64,000 nucleotides of DNA. Source: Phoenix dactylifera. Its lineage: Eukaryota > Streptophyta > Magnoliopsida > Arecales > Arecaceae. The stretch is taken from NCBI RefSeq assembly GCF_009389715.1, contig NC_052393.1:2170001-2234000 (forward strand), written 5' to 3'. Numbering within the stretch: the stretch's first letter is position 1; every line of letters begins with the position of its first letter. The notes under the pieces were generated by a model. That model had not been told where the DNA came from, made no database searches, and saw only the letters and a program-made list of their open reading frames with translations. Shown here piece after piece: positions 48,455-61,090 of the stretch. Position numbers and translations under genes: made by a program.

Positions 48455-51400
48455 TCACTGCTGCTGAGCCTGCCTTGACTGAGCACCACCATAGGCACCG
48501 CCATAACCAGTTGGCCCACCAGGAGGCCCGGTGACTTGGCTAGTTCCATAACCCACTCCTTGAGAAGGGTCAGTTCTCCAAGAATTTGGATTACCAGAGC
48601 CACCACTTGCATCGCCATAGCCGCCACCCATGTAGCCAGAACCAGCCCCTTGTTCTCCTGAGCCACCAGTTGGACCGCCACTGCCACGTCCGCCAACAGG
48701 CCCATAGCCCCCATGACTGCCATAAGAACCTTCAGCTCCACCATATCCACCATACCCATAACCCTGATTCCCATATCCAGTAGTCCCGCTGGGAGACTGA
48801 CCAGTAGGTGGGGCTGCTCCACCACCACCTGCTGCATTCCATGAAGCCGGCGCCCCATAGCCTGTATTTGCACCATACCCTGCAGAGCCATAAGCAGATT
48901 GAGCTTGGCTGCTCCATGGGCTTCGAGGTGCACCTGGTGGACCACTTGCATAACCTGCAGCTGGGGCATTTGGATTTCCATAGGCTCCAGCAGGTCCACC
49001 ATATCCAGCTGTAGGACTTCCATAGCCACCAACACCATAACCTCCATATCCTACACCATTGTTTGCCGCTCCATACCCATATCCAGGTGTACCATAGCCT
49101 GTTGAACCATATGCTGGGTAACCACCACCAGCAGCTTGTGGCTGCATATACCTACCTGCATCAGCTCTACCATCATAGGAACTCATATTAACACCAGAAG
49201 CACTGTTGGTTTGATAGGGACCTCCAGTTATTGAACGACCACTAGCATTGCTAGGGTTTGCATCCTTTGGGAGAGCACGCTTGACCTCCACAAGTTTCCC
49301 ATTGAGCTCATGGAAGGTCTTGTGTAAAACTCGATCAACAGCATCTTCTGATTTAAAAGAGATAAAACCAAACCCTCGAGGGCGATGGGTGTTTTGATCA
49401 TACATCACCACAACATCATCCACCTCTCCATAGCCCTGAAAGTACTGACGAAATGTTTCTTCTGTTAAAGTTGGGGGTAACCCTCCTACAAATATTTTTT
49501 TAGTCCTAAAGTTACCACCACTAACAGGTCCTCCGCCACTTCTGCCAACATTAGGGTTTCCAGATTTGGAGGCCTGTTGTTCCTCTCTTGAGAGAGCCCT
49601 TTTTGCTTCCACCTGGAAATCAAAGCAGAAGTTTCATAGAAACACAGGCAATAAAAGCAAATATCTAAAACCATGCAAGAAATTTGCAATGACAGAACAA
49701 AAAAAGAACCTAAAGCTTCGTCATACAACTAGCATGATATCATTCAATAATGAAAAGTATATATAAATCATGAATTTAAAAAAAAGCTACCCAAATAAAC
49801 TATGAAAGAATAACTTGCAGAAACAAATTGAAAAATAAATAATAAAGGAATTTAAGAGCCAGCAAAAGAATTTCATCTTTTAAACTTTTAACATATCTCA
49901 TAATATAAAAGACTTTCTTCTTATCCTATAAAAGATGGGAAAGCTCATAACCTGTCAATTAAGAGAATGACGCAAGCACACTAAAAAGGGAACTAAGGTT
50001 CCTAATGTGTGTATAATAAAAAACTACTATACACTGTTAAGGCATGCAATGGACCGAAATGTATCATTCTTTTGCCAAGAGTAACCATAAGCCATACATC
50101 ATCGAATAATCTCTTCTAAATAATAACTTGTAAACAATTTAAAATAAATATCAACAATGGTAAAACAATAAAGGAGACGGATGCAGTTGGAGTATTACAC
50201 AAATTGCCACTTCAAAAAAATTGAACTTAATGACCACAAAGTCAACTCTTCATGCTTCCACTACCAAAGTTCAATATGTGCATGTTACCTTAGCTGTAAA
50301 GAGAATTATCAATACATGAAAATTTACAAAATATAGCAAATAGTTGAGCAAAAAGGGAAGAGAAAAAGGTAAGATTGCCCGAAATGTCATGTCACTATCT
50401 GATTTCATAACAAGATAAAAATCAGTACAGTTCTAACAAAGTCATCCATGAAGCGCAGCAACTCTAAAAAAACACTCACAAACTTAGTATATAACCGACA
50501 ATGCTGCAACTACTCTAGTAGCTGGAGGGATGATGAAGGAGAAGCATCCTCGGATATTTTGGACCTCATGTGCAGCCTATTCCATTGATTTGATGCTAAA
50601 GACACCTCCAAGTAAAGAAAGATTAAGGCTGCAATTTAAAAGGCAAAGACCCTCAAAATTGTCATATACGGTCACCACAAAAAACTAAGTTTGACGCAGA
50701 AGTATTCTCAAAAAAGGGGGATTATGAGGCCCAGAGCCACTAGATTTGCTACATCCTTCCTCACTTGGAAAGTCCTACAGATAAAAAGGAAAAATTAAGG
50801 CTCACGTTCACATCTGATGATTGGAAGGCAATAAAATGGTCTAAGAATTGCAAGGGGGAGATGGCTGCAGATATATCGTAAGCACATAATTCTGAAAACA
50901 AGCGGCGCTAGCCCTTTAGGCATTCACACCTTTAGCGAAAGACTTCAAATTGTTGATGATGACAAGAAGCCAGCAATGGGATTTATTTATGGTGGCTGAG
51001 AAGATGCTAAGAGAGACATCAAGGCATTTTCCAAAAATCTGGAGTCTCCCATAAGCCTTATGTTAATCCCACAGATCAGTACATAAAGCTTGATGATCCT
51101 TTACATGTCTCTGGCTACTATATTTATCCCTATTACTATTTCAATGAAGGCAACAATGTAGAATCAAAAAACCATTATCATGGATGTCTTATTAACGTGC
51201 ATTGAGACATTGTCTCCTGAGCCTACCATTCAAAGATCATGTTATCAAAGTGGAATTGAAGGCCTATAAGGATGCAAGCGGACTTTTTGGAAGGCCAATT
51301 GCTGTGAGGCAAAGGACGGAGATTGATGATTATTATAACCCAGGAAGGAGTTTAATAGTTTAACCATAAGCTATAACTTTTACATATCTAGCTTATGACT

Positions 51401-54400
51401 TCATATTTCAGCTAATAGACTTCTAATATAGTTGTCGTCATTGGAATGACAGCTCATTAGTTGTCAATGTGTGGATCTCAAATGTCACATTTAAAATCAA
51501 TGATGATAAAGATCCCTATCTTGACAAGCAGCTCCTCTAGATGTGAAAGGAATTGAACACATTTGAGAGGCTGAGTGCTTAGATCCTTAAAGGATGTATT
51601 TGATTAATAGATTTTGCCAATTTGATTGAATATTGAGTATCAATTAGTCACCACACTTGTTTGCATATTCATACCCCCTAAAAAGGAAGAGACTAGAAGT
51701 GTGGAGGTTGAATGATTTAGTATATATCCACTCCAATTCAAAGCTAAAGGAAAGCCAGAGGGAGAAGGGGGAGATCCTATGTTGGCAAAGGAATTTCAAG
51801 GCCATGCTAGGGGGCGGTTTGTTGATGTTCCTCCAAATGAAGAAAAGGTCTTTGCTGGAACAGGTTTGACATGGGGTCTAGTTTAATTAGCTTCAGGAGC
51901 TGATGAGGTCATACAACAAGGAGGAGCCTAGGCCAACTAATGCTAGTGCTTGCGATGCTTCTGCTTTCACCTCTAGGGCTAGAAACACTAATGAGTAGTT
52001 AGATGAGTATGATGATGAGACAAAGGAGGAGAATAATTGTGGCTTTTGATGATGATTTTGATGATGGGTTGTTATTTGAGAAATCAATTCCTGGAGGAGA
52101 GGGACCTTTGATTTTAGTGTGTCTTTTTGACAATTAGCACCTTCGTACTGTGTCCATACATTATGTCACTACTTATGTTTTGTCACTGTTGTTTATGAAG
52201 TATCTGTGTCAAAGTTTAAAGTTTAAAACTTGATCTGGACTTCTAAAAACGCTTTGTGGCAACCTATTTTATATTTTCATGTTCATCAAGATAATTTGTC
52301 ATTTCTTATATTGATGTTGCATCAGTATAAGCATGGATTACACTTCATAGGAATTGTGACTCTAACAGATTAACATGTCCAACCATGCTAGAATATGCAC
52401 TAAAGTGAGAATGAGTAATATTTAATTTTTATTATTTATTTCTGAATTTTAATGATGTAATTCTATTTTTTAACTATTTATTATTTATTTTTAAATATGA
52501 AAAAACATGAACAGCATATGCACCTACAAATGCACCCCGCATATCGCATGTCCTATGCATTGATTTGACCACCTGCATACTATGGCCGCTTTTCTAAAAT
52601 ACTGATCACGACCATCCATCAATCGGCTTCCTTTTGAATTAGAGTGATTGCAACCATCAAATAATCCTCAAGTCTCAAGTACACCAAAATCAAAGAAGGC
52701 AACGAGAGCATGAGAAGAGAAGAGAAGAGAAGAGGAAGCTAGTGTCACCCATTTTCAAATTGACTTCTTTCTTTCTCTCCCCTATGATGGAAAGAGTGAA
52801 GAGCATTTTTCCCCTTATTATCTTCCTCTCCCCTGATAGGAAAGAAAATCATGAGGAAGGTGGGAGGAAGAAAAGTGGGATTTGCAAAGTCCTCTAATAA
52901 ATTCATCAATATTTGATCCATGATCATTGGTGAGTGGCAAGGCTAACAAAATACCAGATTAGTTAGGTTTCTTCCATGCAATATCTAATCTTTTTATTTT
53001 ATCTGATAATATGCAAAAAGCAGAAGTAACTGCCAATATATAAATTTTAGACGATAAAATACCCATTGAAAATTTATGGAAGGGAAGTCATTTTGTTTTC
53101 TTTTTTTTTTGGGTTGGGTTGGGGGGGGGGGGGTTTAGAACTTATGCAAACGAGAGTGTATATTGGTTTTTCTGGATCCAGGGAGCATGGCCCCCCAACG
53201 CCCCATTGGCTCCATCCTTCTTGGCATGCATGCACAAGCATGTGCTCATGCCACATGCAAATTAGGCCTTGCCATGGTACATGCCAATCCTTGCTTCTCC
53301 CATCTGCTTCCCCTCACCCTAATTATTTAATCAACAACGCCACTCCATTAGCAGTAGCTATTGCTACGGCCTTCACCATGTACAAGAGCCGTGCTTGCCG
53401 TTGTCATTGCTGTTGAGGCCATCATCTTAACCTCGGGACACTAGCCTTATGCTTAAGTACCCTTGGTTCAATTTCCTAGAGTCTCATAGAACAATGAGAA
53501 ATATTTATTATTTTTCTTTAAATATAAAAGATGATCATTAAGCGATTAAGCAATCTGCCTAAATCACTTAAAGCTTGTCTAGCCTTGTTCATAACCTTGT
53601 CCACATGCCCCCCCTTCCCCATTATCCTACCCCTCATAAACATCATTAAAAACAACATGCTCTTCTTGCCCAACATAATTTAGCTTATCATCCCAAGTCT
53701 AACATATACCCCTTTGAACATGTTCCATTGATGCGAATCACCATTTTCCTCTTAGATTCTCCCTACAGAGGGATTACGGTTTCTTCTCTTTATCTAATGG
53801 AAAAGAGGATTTTGTAGTTAACACACCAATTTCGCAATTGCAATAAAAAATTTCCAAAGTGATCATGAGAGATGAGATTTGGTGAAAGATGGTTCAGCAT
53901 AAAGGTACAAGGTGAGTATACATTTGTATGCATAGAGAGTGGAGCAAGGGACAACTATGATGTTTGCAAAGCTTTGGTGGAGAAGATAATAAGCCTTTCA
54001 TGTAGGGAATTTACAGGATGAGGAGTTTGGGGATCAATAGATAGAACATGTGGAAACGGAAGCAAGAACAACACAATTATTTTAAATGGCCATGATGCTC
54101 ATTTAGGGGTTTTACAGTTTGGTTTTAGTTCAAGGTTTGGGTGCTCATTAGCTAAATTGCTCATCTAGAACATTCAAGCTTAGGAACCATCTATTAGAAA
54201 AGCAAAAAAGAAAGGCACATATATCAACTCCATAGATGTAACCACTCTGATAGAAGAATGGGTAAAATTAAAAAATAAAATATGTACCAAGTACGCATGT
54301 CATATCGTATATAGATAATCAATATATGCATACTTAATTCAAGTTTTGTTCAATCATATTTTAAACACCAATTTACATATGAATTGGAATCTACATTTAG

Positions 54401-55766
54401 GTGTCAATCTGCAGACAATTTTGAGCCTAAACACCTGATCACTATGTCAATTTGACAGATGTAGAGCACCTTAAGCTTGATTTCAAACTTGAACATCTAG
54501 TCATGATATTAATTCTTCTTCCAAATTCAGCCACTATTCTAAGCTCAGCCCCAATCTATTCCATGTAACATTTCAACAACTACAAAACCCCACTATATGT
54601 AAGACATCTATCAGTATAAACAAAAATAATGATGATGAACACAGCCAACAAAAATAATGGTTCCATGGGTAATTAAGAGAAACAAAAAGAGGAAAAAGTA
54701 GTTAAAAGTGCCATACAATTACTCATATAACAGGAAATCGAACAAATAGAAGAGGTTAAGACCAAGTTTCCAAGGATGCCACAATAACTCAGCAAAGACC
54801 ACCAATAAAAGAAAATAGCGTAGATTCATAATTATCAATTTGAAATACGAAACATGCATAAACCTAAACCGAAGCAATAAAAGTTTCACTCCAACACCCT
54901 CAGACATAAATTAAATGACCAGCAAGTGGAGGTCTCTCTTGCAAAATATAATAAAACGATGACAATAACAGCAAGAACTCGAGGACTTACTACCAAAATG
55001 TTGAGAAGCATGCATATAGTCTTTATTGGAAAAACCCCCATATTAATTATCAACAGGGGGGAGAGGGATAGAGAGAGAGTTGAAGACATCCTCTATTATT
55101 CATAACTCACAAACAACTGAATTAGTTCTCTCTTAGAATTAAAAAGAAAATGAGAAACCAATTTAAATAATTAAAAGAGACCACTAGAACTTAAATAATC
55201 AATATTTCGTTCATTGGGTCCGGAATAGAGGGGGAAACCTACAATATTAGTCGGTTAACGGAATTCGAAAGAGTTTTTCACTGCTCAGAAACCCTAAAAA
55301 AAACACGATCCATCATCCAGAGAACCAAACACATAAATAAAACCCCAAAAAAATCAATTATTTCCAAATCACGGCCACATCAGGAGTTGTCATCGCTTTA
55401 ATTAAAATCAAGAAAAACCACCAGCCCAAGAACAAAACCTAAATTTTCTGCTGAAAACCTAAAAAATCGAAGTTTTAACTCGCGGGCGCTGCCGACTAGA
55501 TCGGATCTGAGGGAAGGGACGGAAGAGAGGGACTGGGGGCTCACCGTCCGGCCGTCGATGGTGTGCTTGTCCTGGAGGACGCGGTCGAGGACGGAGAGAT
55601 CGGCGAAGACGACGAAGCCGAAGCCCCTGGGGCGACCCGTCATCTTATCCCTCATGATCACCGTCTGCAGCACCTCCCCGTACTCGGAGAAGTACTCCTT
55701 CATCTTCTCCTCCGTCGTCTCCCAAGATATCCCCCCGATGAACAGCTTTCCCTGATCCGAATCCAT
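48455..55766 (-). CDS. hnRNP-type RNA-binding protein: two RRMs and a glycine-rich tail (459 aa)
   Basis: Coding exons on the minus strand are 55766-55545 and 49612-48455, joined in phase 0 (DGRT then VEAKRAL) across a 5,932-base intron. RRM1 has RNP2 KLFIGG (7-12) and RNP1 RGFGFVVF (47-54). RRM2 has RNP2 KIFVGG (113-118) and RNP1 RGFGFISF. The long C-terminal part is rich in Gly, Tyr, Ser and Ala (repeated GYG and GGYG), probably disordered. This is the layout of plant RBGD/RNP1-like hnRNPs related to DAZAP1 and Musashi, which bind nuclear and cytoplasmic mRNA and affect processing or stability. The start MDSDQGKLFIGGISWET is typical. The second exon also begins with GTG, so a scan of that exon alone would miss RRM1. 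The intron holds a hAT transposase fossil in the opposite orientation. Confidence 0.93.
50530..51880 (+). pseudogene. hAT transposase fossil inside the RRM-gene intron
   Basis: Forward-strand fragments in changing frames match plant hAT transposases in the right order. They are KHPRIFWTSCAAYSIDLMLK (50542 on), MRPRATRFATSFLTWKVLQ (50724 on), KKPAMGFIYGG (about 50963), DPLHVSGYYIYPYYYFNEG (about 51095), KDASGLFGRPIAVRQRTEID (about 51270-51330), and the C-terminal dimerisation motif RLEVWRLNDLVYIHSNSKLK (about 51690-51750). Stops and frameshifts are numerous, so it is dead. It runs antisense to the host gene. Terminal inverted repeats were not located, and the original element is probably eroded. 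It explains part of the exceptional intron length. Confidence 0.85.
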
Positions 55767-57043
55767 CGCTCCCTCTTCTTAAACTCCCTCCTATAAAGAG
55801 ATCGAGATCGAGGGGGATTTCCTTTCTTCTAGGGTTTCTCCTTCCGACAAGAAGGAAGGAGAAGAGGAGAAGAATTTTAGGGTTTTTGAGGCGAGCCGCC
55901 AACGACGGCTATAGGAAAGACAAATATCTCAGAGGAGAGCTAGAAATGAATAAGAGGCGAGGGCAGAGAGGCGGAGAAATTGGACGGTGATGGTGCTTCC
56001 TGTAAGAGACAGGGGAGCGGAACGAACGGCGGAGATCTGATAGAGGGTTTTTTAGGTGCGGAACGTGCGGTGCACGTGCGGAGTTAGAGATGCCTTATCA
56101 TAGGGGGTAAAGATTTATTTTATTTTATTTTTTATTTTTACAACCGCATAAAGAATAAAGACGTAGACACGTGGTTCTTTCATAAGTAAGTGGTGAGCCG
56201 GAAAAAAAACAATATACTCAGCAGCACTGATTCACCTCTCTGTAGACATGTGTATATCTGATAGGGGCTACACTCTCTTAAAAGTCTATGAATGTGCTTT
56301 TAAGAGCTTTTTTGTGCCCATGGTTGGAGATTCCTCTTGTATTAGGATGGTAAGGATGGTTGTGATTCTTTTAATTTCATTATCTTCTTTGTTATTTATA
56401 ACTTTCATATGCCACCTCTCAACCTTATGAACTTTTTATATTATTCATAAGTTTGTCATATGTTTCCCCATGATCATGTCTAGATCGGCATGGGGTAGTC
56501 ATTTATCAGCAGTCTGGTTGTATCTCTTGTTTCCTAGGGATATTATGATGAGAGATTCATGATTGCAAGGTCAAATGGAGACTTATCAGTTGGTCAGTTC
56601 ATCACATAAAATAGTTGTATACAAGTGTATAAGGAAATGTAGGATAGCTTATATACATGTACTGTGAGGACAGTTGAAACTCCTTTATCATCAACTCTTA
56701 TGCGACAACTTCTCGGAAAAATAAATTTGTCCTGAAACTATTTAGATGATTGAGTTAAAAATCTTATAAAATTTATGAGTTGGCCAGTATAACCAGTAAA
56801 ATTATAGGATTACAGGTTAGGTTAGGTCTATATTTATAAATACCAAAAATAGCTTTGGAGTGGTTTGATCCGAATTTTACATGCGCAAAAAAAAACTGCT
56901 GCAAAAAAAAAACTAGTCTATCTTGTAATCTTATGATTTTGTTTGTTGTATTGGTCTAATTCACGATTTTTTTAAGATTTTCAGCCCAATCGTCCAAATA
57001 GGCTCATAGTGTTTAAACTTTTCATCAAATTACCATTGATAAC
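55767..57043. promoter_or_regulatory. 5' UTR and upstream region of the RRM gene; spacer to the Tat element
   Basis: The first 300 bases (minus-strand sense) are GC/GA-rich leader and promoter of the RRM gene. The remainder is AT-rich. The words CAATATACTCAGCAGCACTGATT (near 56208-56230; shown as CAGCAGCACTGA) and GTAGACACGTGGTTCTTTCA also occur in similar form near 2861-2890 and 3020, which hints at a shared old repeat. No gene was seen. Confidence 0.4.
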
Positions 57044-57911
57044 TGTTACGGGGGAACTTAGCCACCATGCCCCACGTGACCGGCACGCGCGCCCGGGAAG
57101 ACTACGGCTGCTCCTTGATCCAGCAATCCGACCTCGGGTCGGATATCTTCGGCTCCGCAGCCCGACCCCGAGTCGGCTGCCCCTTGATCCAGCAATCCGA
57201 CCTTGGGTCGGATATCTTCGGCTCCGCAGCCCGACCCCGAGTCGGCTGCCCCTTGATCCAGCAATCCGACCTTGGGTCGGATATCTTTGGCTCCGCAGCC
57301 CGACCCCGAGTCGGGTGCCCCTTGATCCAGCAATCCGACCTCGGGTCGGATATCTTCGGCTCCGCAGCCCGACCCCGAGTCGGGTGCCCCTTGATCCAGC
57401 AATCCGACCCCAAGTCGGCAATCTCTTGACAACAACAGAATGTTCCCCTGAGGCACGCCGCGGCCCCCTGCTCCACTACTCCCTGCAACGGTCGTATCCG
57501 GCGCTGCCCCACGATCCCCTGTAACAGCCGTACAAAGCGGAGCTCCACTACGCCCTGCCATGGCCGTACCCGGCGCTGCCCCACGACGCCCTGTAACGAC
57601 CATGTCAGTGGCAACCCCATCGTGCCACACGATGACCAATCCCCAAAAAAACCCCCCAGCCTGATATATATGCGGCTGGGGGGGGAAGGGGAGGGTAAGC
57701 AAGATTTTCCAGAGTATTATCTTACCTGCTACCTCTTCTTCTCCTTCGATCTCTCCTAACTTGATCGTCGGAGGGCCCCCACTACCCCGGTGGTGGTGCG
57801 AGGCTTGCTTGCAGGTCTCCCGGCGGAAGGCGGAGCGCAACCGAAGTAATTCCAAGGGAACCCCATTCACACCGCTGTGCCAATCGTTCTCGGTTTGGAC
57901 CCCCAGCAACA
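57044..57911 (+). repeat. 5' LTR of the Tat element
   Basis: 868 bp, TG...CA. The U3 part contains five head-to-tail 69-bp repeats. A TATA-like GATATATATGCGG lies at about 57663-57675, giving the probable transcription start in the next 30-40 bases. The right boundary is set by the adjoining primer site; the partner LTR is not in the window, so the ends are inferred. Confidence 0.75.
57113..57430. repeat. Five tandem 69-bp repeats in the Tat LTR
   Basis: CCTTGATC recurs at 57113, 57182, 57251, 57320 and 57389, an exact 69-base period; the fifth unit is partial. Each unit carries two dyads, CCGACCTCGGGTCGG and CCGACCCCGAGTCGG. As 69 is a multiple of three, long open frames appear on both strands; these are artefacts and not genes. 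Confidence 0.92.
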
Positions 57912-57952
57912 GTTGGCGCTAGAGGAAGGGCCCGGATCTCAGAGCGATCGTA

Positions 57953-60900
57953 ATGGCACGGCGAGGTGGTCGTGGAGCTTCCAATGCTCCCGGTCGCGGG
58001 GCCTCTCGCGCCTCTGGCCGGGAGGCCGCTGCATCTCCAACACACTCTCAGCAACACTCCACCGCCCCACCGCCCATTCAGACGGTCGAAGCCGCCCAGT
58101 TCGACCAGCTAGCCCAGCAGGTTCGCACCCTCGCGGAGGCGGTGCAGAATCTGCAGGGTGCGATGTCCCGGGCGCCGCAGCGGGCTCAGGAGCCGCTGCT
58201 GCCTGAGCGTTCGCCTGTCCTCCTCAACCCGCGCTCCTTCCTCTCCCATGAGGAGGAGCGCCGGCGCGAGGAGGATTCTCGAGCACGCTCCATTCTGCCG
58301 GGACCTTCCCACCGGAGCTGCGCGGGGTACGAGAGGCGGGCCCGGGCGCGTTCCCAGACCCCCCAGTCCTCGAGGAACCCGCGCTCCAGTCGGTCCCCCT
58401 CTCGCCGCTCCTTGTCTCCCACCCACCGGTCGCGCTCCCTGGACCGGCGGGTGGACGATCTCCACCGACAACTCCAGGTCCTGAAGGGCCATTCTAAAGA
58501 TCCCTTCGCCGACTTAGAGATCTCCTCCCAGCCGGCGCTTGCCTCGAGGATCCTGCGGACCCCGAATCCGCCGGGGTTCAAAATGCCGGCGATCGAGCTC
58601 TATGACGGGGCGGCGGACCCGCGGGATCACGTCGAGAGTTTCAGGACCCTTATGCTCCTCCACGGAGCATCAGATCCCCTTCTCTGCAAGGCTTTCCCGG
58701 CAACCCTCCGTGGCCCGGCGAGGGCGTGGTTCGCCGGGCTGGAGGCTGACTCAATCCGGTCCTTCGACCAGTTCACCCGCCTCTTCATCACTCATTTCGC
58801 CGTCAGTAGCCGGCGGCGACTGGTCTCCGACTCCCTCTTTGATGTCCGGCAAAACGAGGGAGAAAGCCTGCGGGATTATCTTACCCGCTTCAACAGGGCT
58901 ACGCTGGAGGTCCGGAACCTGAGTCAGGAGGTAGCTCTTTCAGCCCTGAAGCGTGGCTTCCGGAAGGGCAGACTCACCTTCTCCCTGGACAAACGCCTGC
59001 CGCGGAGCTTCCCAGAGCTGTTGTCCCGGGCGAACCAGTATGCGGACGCCGAGGAGGCGGCCGCCCACCGGAGCAAGGAGGCCGTCGAGATCCCTCCAAA
59101 GCTTGGGAAGAAAAGGCGGAAAGAGGCACGCCAGAGGAGGAGCCCGACGCCCCAGCGTCGGCGCAGAAGCCCGTCGCCGGCGAAGAACCACGGCGCCCCA
59201 CGCCCTCGTTCTCCGCCCCGACGTTTCAACCGGTACACCCCTCTCCTGACTCCTCGGGCCCAGATCCTTATGGAGATCAAGGGGCGGGAGGACCTCCCGG
59301 CCCCGAGACAGATGCGGAGGATACCTGGGAAGAGGCCCTCCCGGGCGTACTGTGAGTACCACCGAGACCACGGCCACGACACAGAGGACTGCTTCCAGCT
59401 TCGGGACGAGATCGAGGCTCTCATCCGTCAGGGGCGTCTCGGTCGATATGTGAGCGACCGACGTCCCCCCGCAGACCCGCGTCCGGCCGACCCGGCTCCT
59501 CCGGAGCCTCGGGAGCAGAATCGACCCGTTGCGGGGGTGATCCACACTATCACTGGGGGCTGCCCCCGGCCCGTGAGGAACGCAGGGGGCTCGACGGAGG
59601 CGTCAGGGGCGGCCGTCGCAAAGAGGCAGAGGGTCGGCAATGTAATCACCTTTTGTGATGAGGATGTAAAGGGGGTTCAGACCCCCCACGATGACGCCAT
59701 GGTGATCTCCCTCACTATGGCAAACTATGATGTAAGGCGTGTTCTTATGGATAGTGGAAGCTCAGCTGATATCTTGTTTTACGAGGCCTTCCAAAAGATG
59801 GGCTTGTCCAGACAATTGTTGCACAAAATATCCATCCCCCTCATAGGATTCACCGGTGACGCTGTCCCGGCGGAAGGTGTCGTTGAGCTGCCTGTGACTG
59901 CGGGCGTCGCACCCGCAGAAGCCATGGTGCGACTCGGGTTCTTGGTCGTCCGTGTTCCCTCGGCCTACAACGCTATCCTCGGACGACCCGGACTGAACGC
60001 CCTTCGCGCGGTGGTCTCTACGTACCACTTGCTCATGCGGTTCCCCACGGCGGTCGGGATCGGGGAGGTCCGAGGCGACCAACCGACCGCACGGCAATGT
60101 TTCCTAGCGACCCTCAAAGGGAAGAAGCCCGCAGAAGCCCTAAGCGTCGAGTCCCTTGATGCCAGAGATGAGGTGGCCTTGCGGCAGGGGGAGCCGGCCG
60201 AGGGTGTGGTCGAAGTTCCCCTCGAGGAAGGCCGCCGGGACCGGGTGGTCCGGGTCGGCGCCAATCTCGACCCGGGAGCTCGGGCCCGGTTGGTGGAATT
60301 CCTCCGAGCCAATGCCGATGTATTTGCCTGGTCGGCGGCCGATGTACCTGGGATCGGCCCGGAGGTCATTTCTCACGCCCTCAACGTCGACCCGACCCAC
60401 CGGCCAGTGAAGCAGAAGAAGAGACACTGTGCCCCGGATCGGATCCGGGTGGTCGACCAGGAGGTAGACAAACTCTTGGAGGCAGGATTCATAAGGGAGG
60501 TGAGTTACCCCGAGTGGCTGGCAAATGTTGTACTTGTCCGGAAGGCGAGCGGGAAGTGGAGGATGTGCGTCGACTATACCGACCTGAACAAGGCGTGCCC
60601 TAAGGATAGTTTCCCGCTTCCGCGGATAGACCAACTGGTCGACGCGACTTCCGGATATCAGCTGCTGTCTTTCATAGACGCCTTCTCCGGTTACAACCAG
60701 ATAATGATGGCCCCACAGGACGAGGAGAAAACTGCCTTTATAACGGACCGGGGGCTGTACTGCTACAAGGTAATGCCATTCGGTCTGAAGAATTCTGGCG
60801 CCACTTACCAGCGCCTCGTCAACAAAATCTTCAAAGAGCAAATCGGCCGGAACATGGAGGTGTACGTGGACGATATGCTGGTGAAGAGCCGCCAGGCAGA

Positions 60901-61090
60901 CCAGCACATCGTGGATCTGGAGGAGACTTTCACCACCTTACGGAAGTTTCGCATGAAGCTGAACCCAGCGAAGTGCGCCTTTGGCGCTTCGGCCGGGAGG
61001 TTCCTTGTTTCATTGTCAACCAGCGGGGTATCGAAGCCAACCCGGACAAAATCGAGGCCATCCAAGGTATGTCCCCTCCGACCAAAGTGA
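57953..61090 (+). pseudogene. gag-protease-reverse transcriptase frame of the Tat element (frameshifted)
   Basis: The frame opens at ATG 57953, 40 bases past the primer site. A Ser/Arg/Pro-rich N-terminus leads to a retrotransposon gag domain (about residues 205-385: GPARAWFAGLEADS, then YLTRFNRATLEV). A short zinc-knuckle-like CEYHRDHGHDTEDC follows at about 465. The aspartic protease has MDSGSSADIL at about 600. Reverse transcriptase spans about 830-1000, with WRMCVDYTDLNKACPKDSFP, FIDAFSGYNQI, MPFGLKNSGATYQ and the catalytic YVDDM at about 971. The frame then slips near 61005, so the last 25-30 residues before the stop at 61090 are out of frame. Gag and pol are fused in one frame, as usual in Tat elements. 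This copy cannot make a complete polyprotein. Confidence 0.92.

Noticed and set aside
48388-49047. 219-residue minus-strand frame rich in Met, Val and Gln
   Set aside because: It overlaps the glycine-rich exon in another frame; composition is a frame-shifted reading of GGYG repeats.
55398-55766. One-RRM 122-residue protein ending in the intron
   Set aside because: The GTGAGC donor at 55544 and the GTGGAAGC exon start at 49612 join in phase and restore a second RRM; the tail past 55545 is intron read-through. A minor short isoform cannot be excluded.
57058-57909. Long open frames on the minus strand (up to 283 residues) across the Tat LTR
   Set aside because: They arise because the 69-bp repeat unit is a multiple of three and GC-rich. 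The translation is a repetitive GVGLRSRRYPT-type string with no family match.
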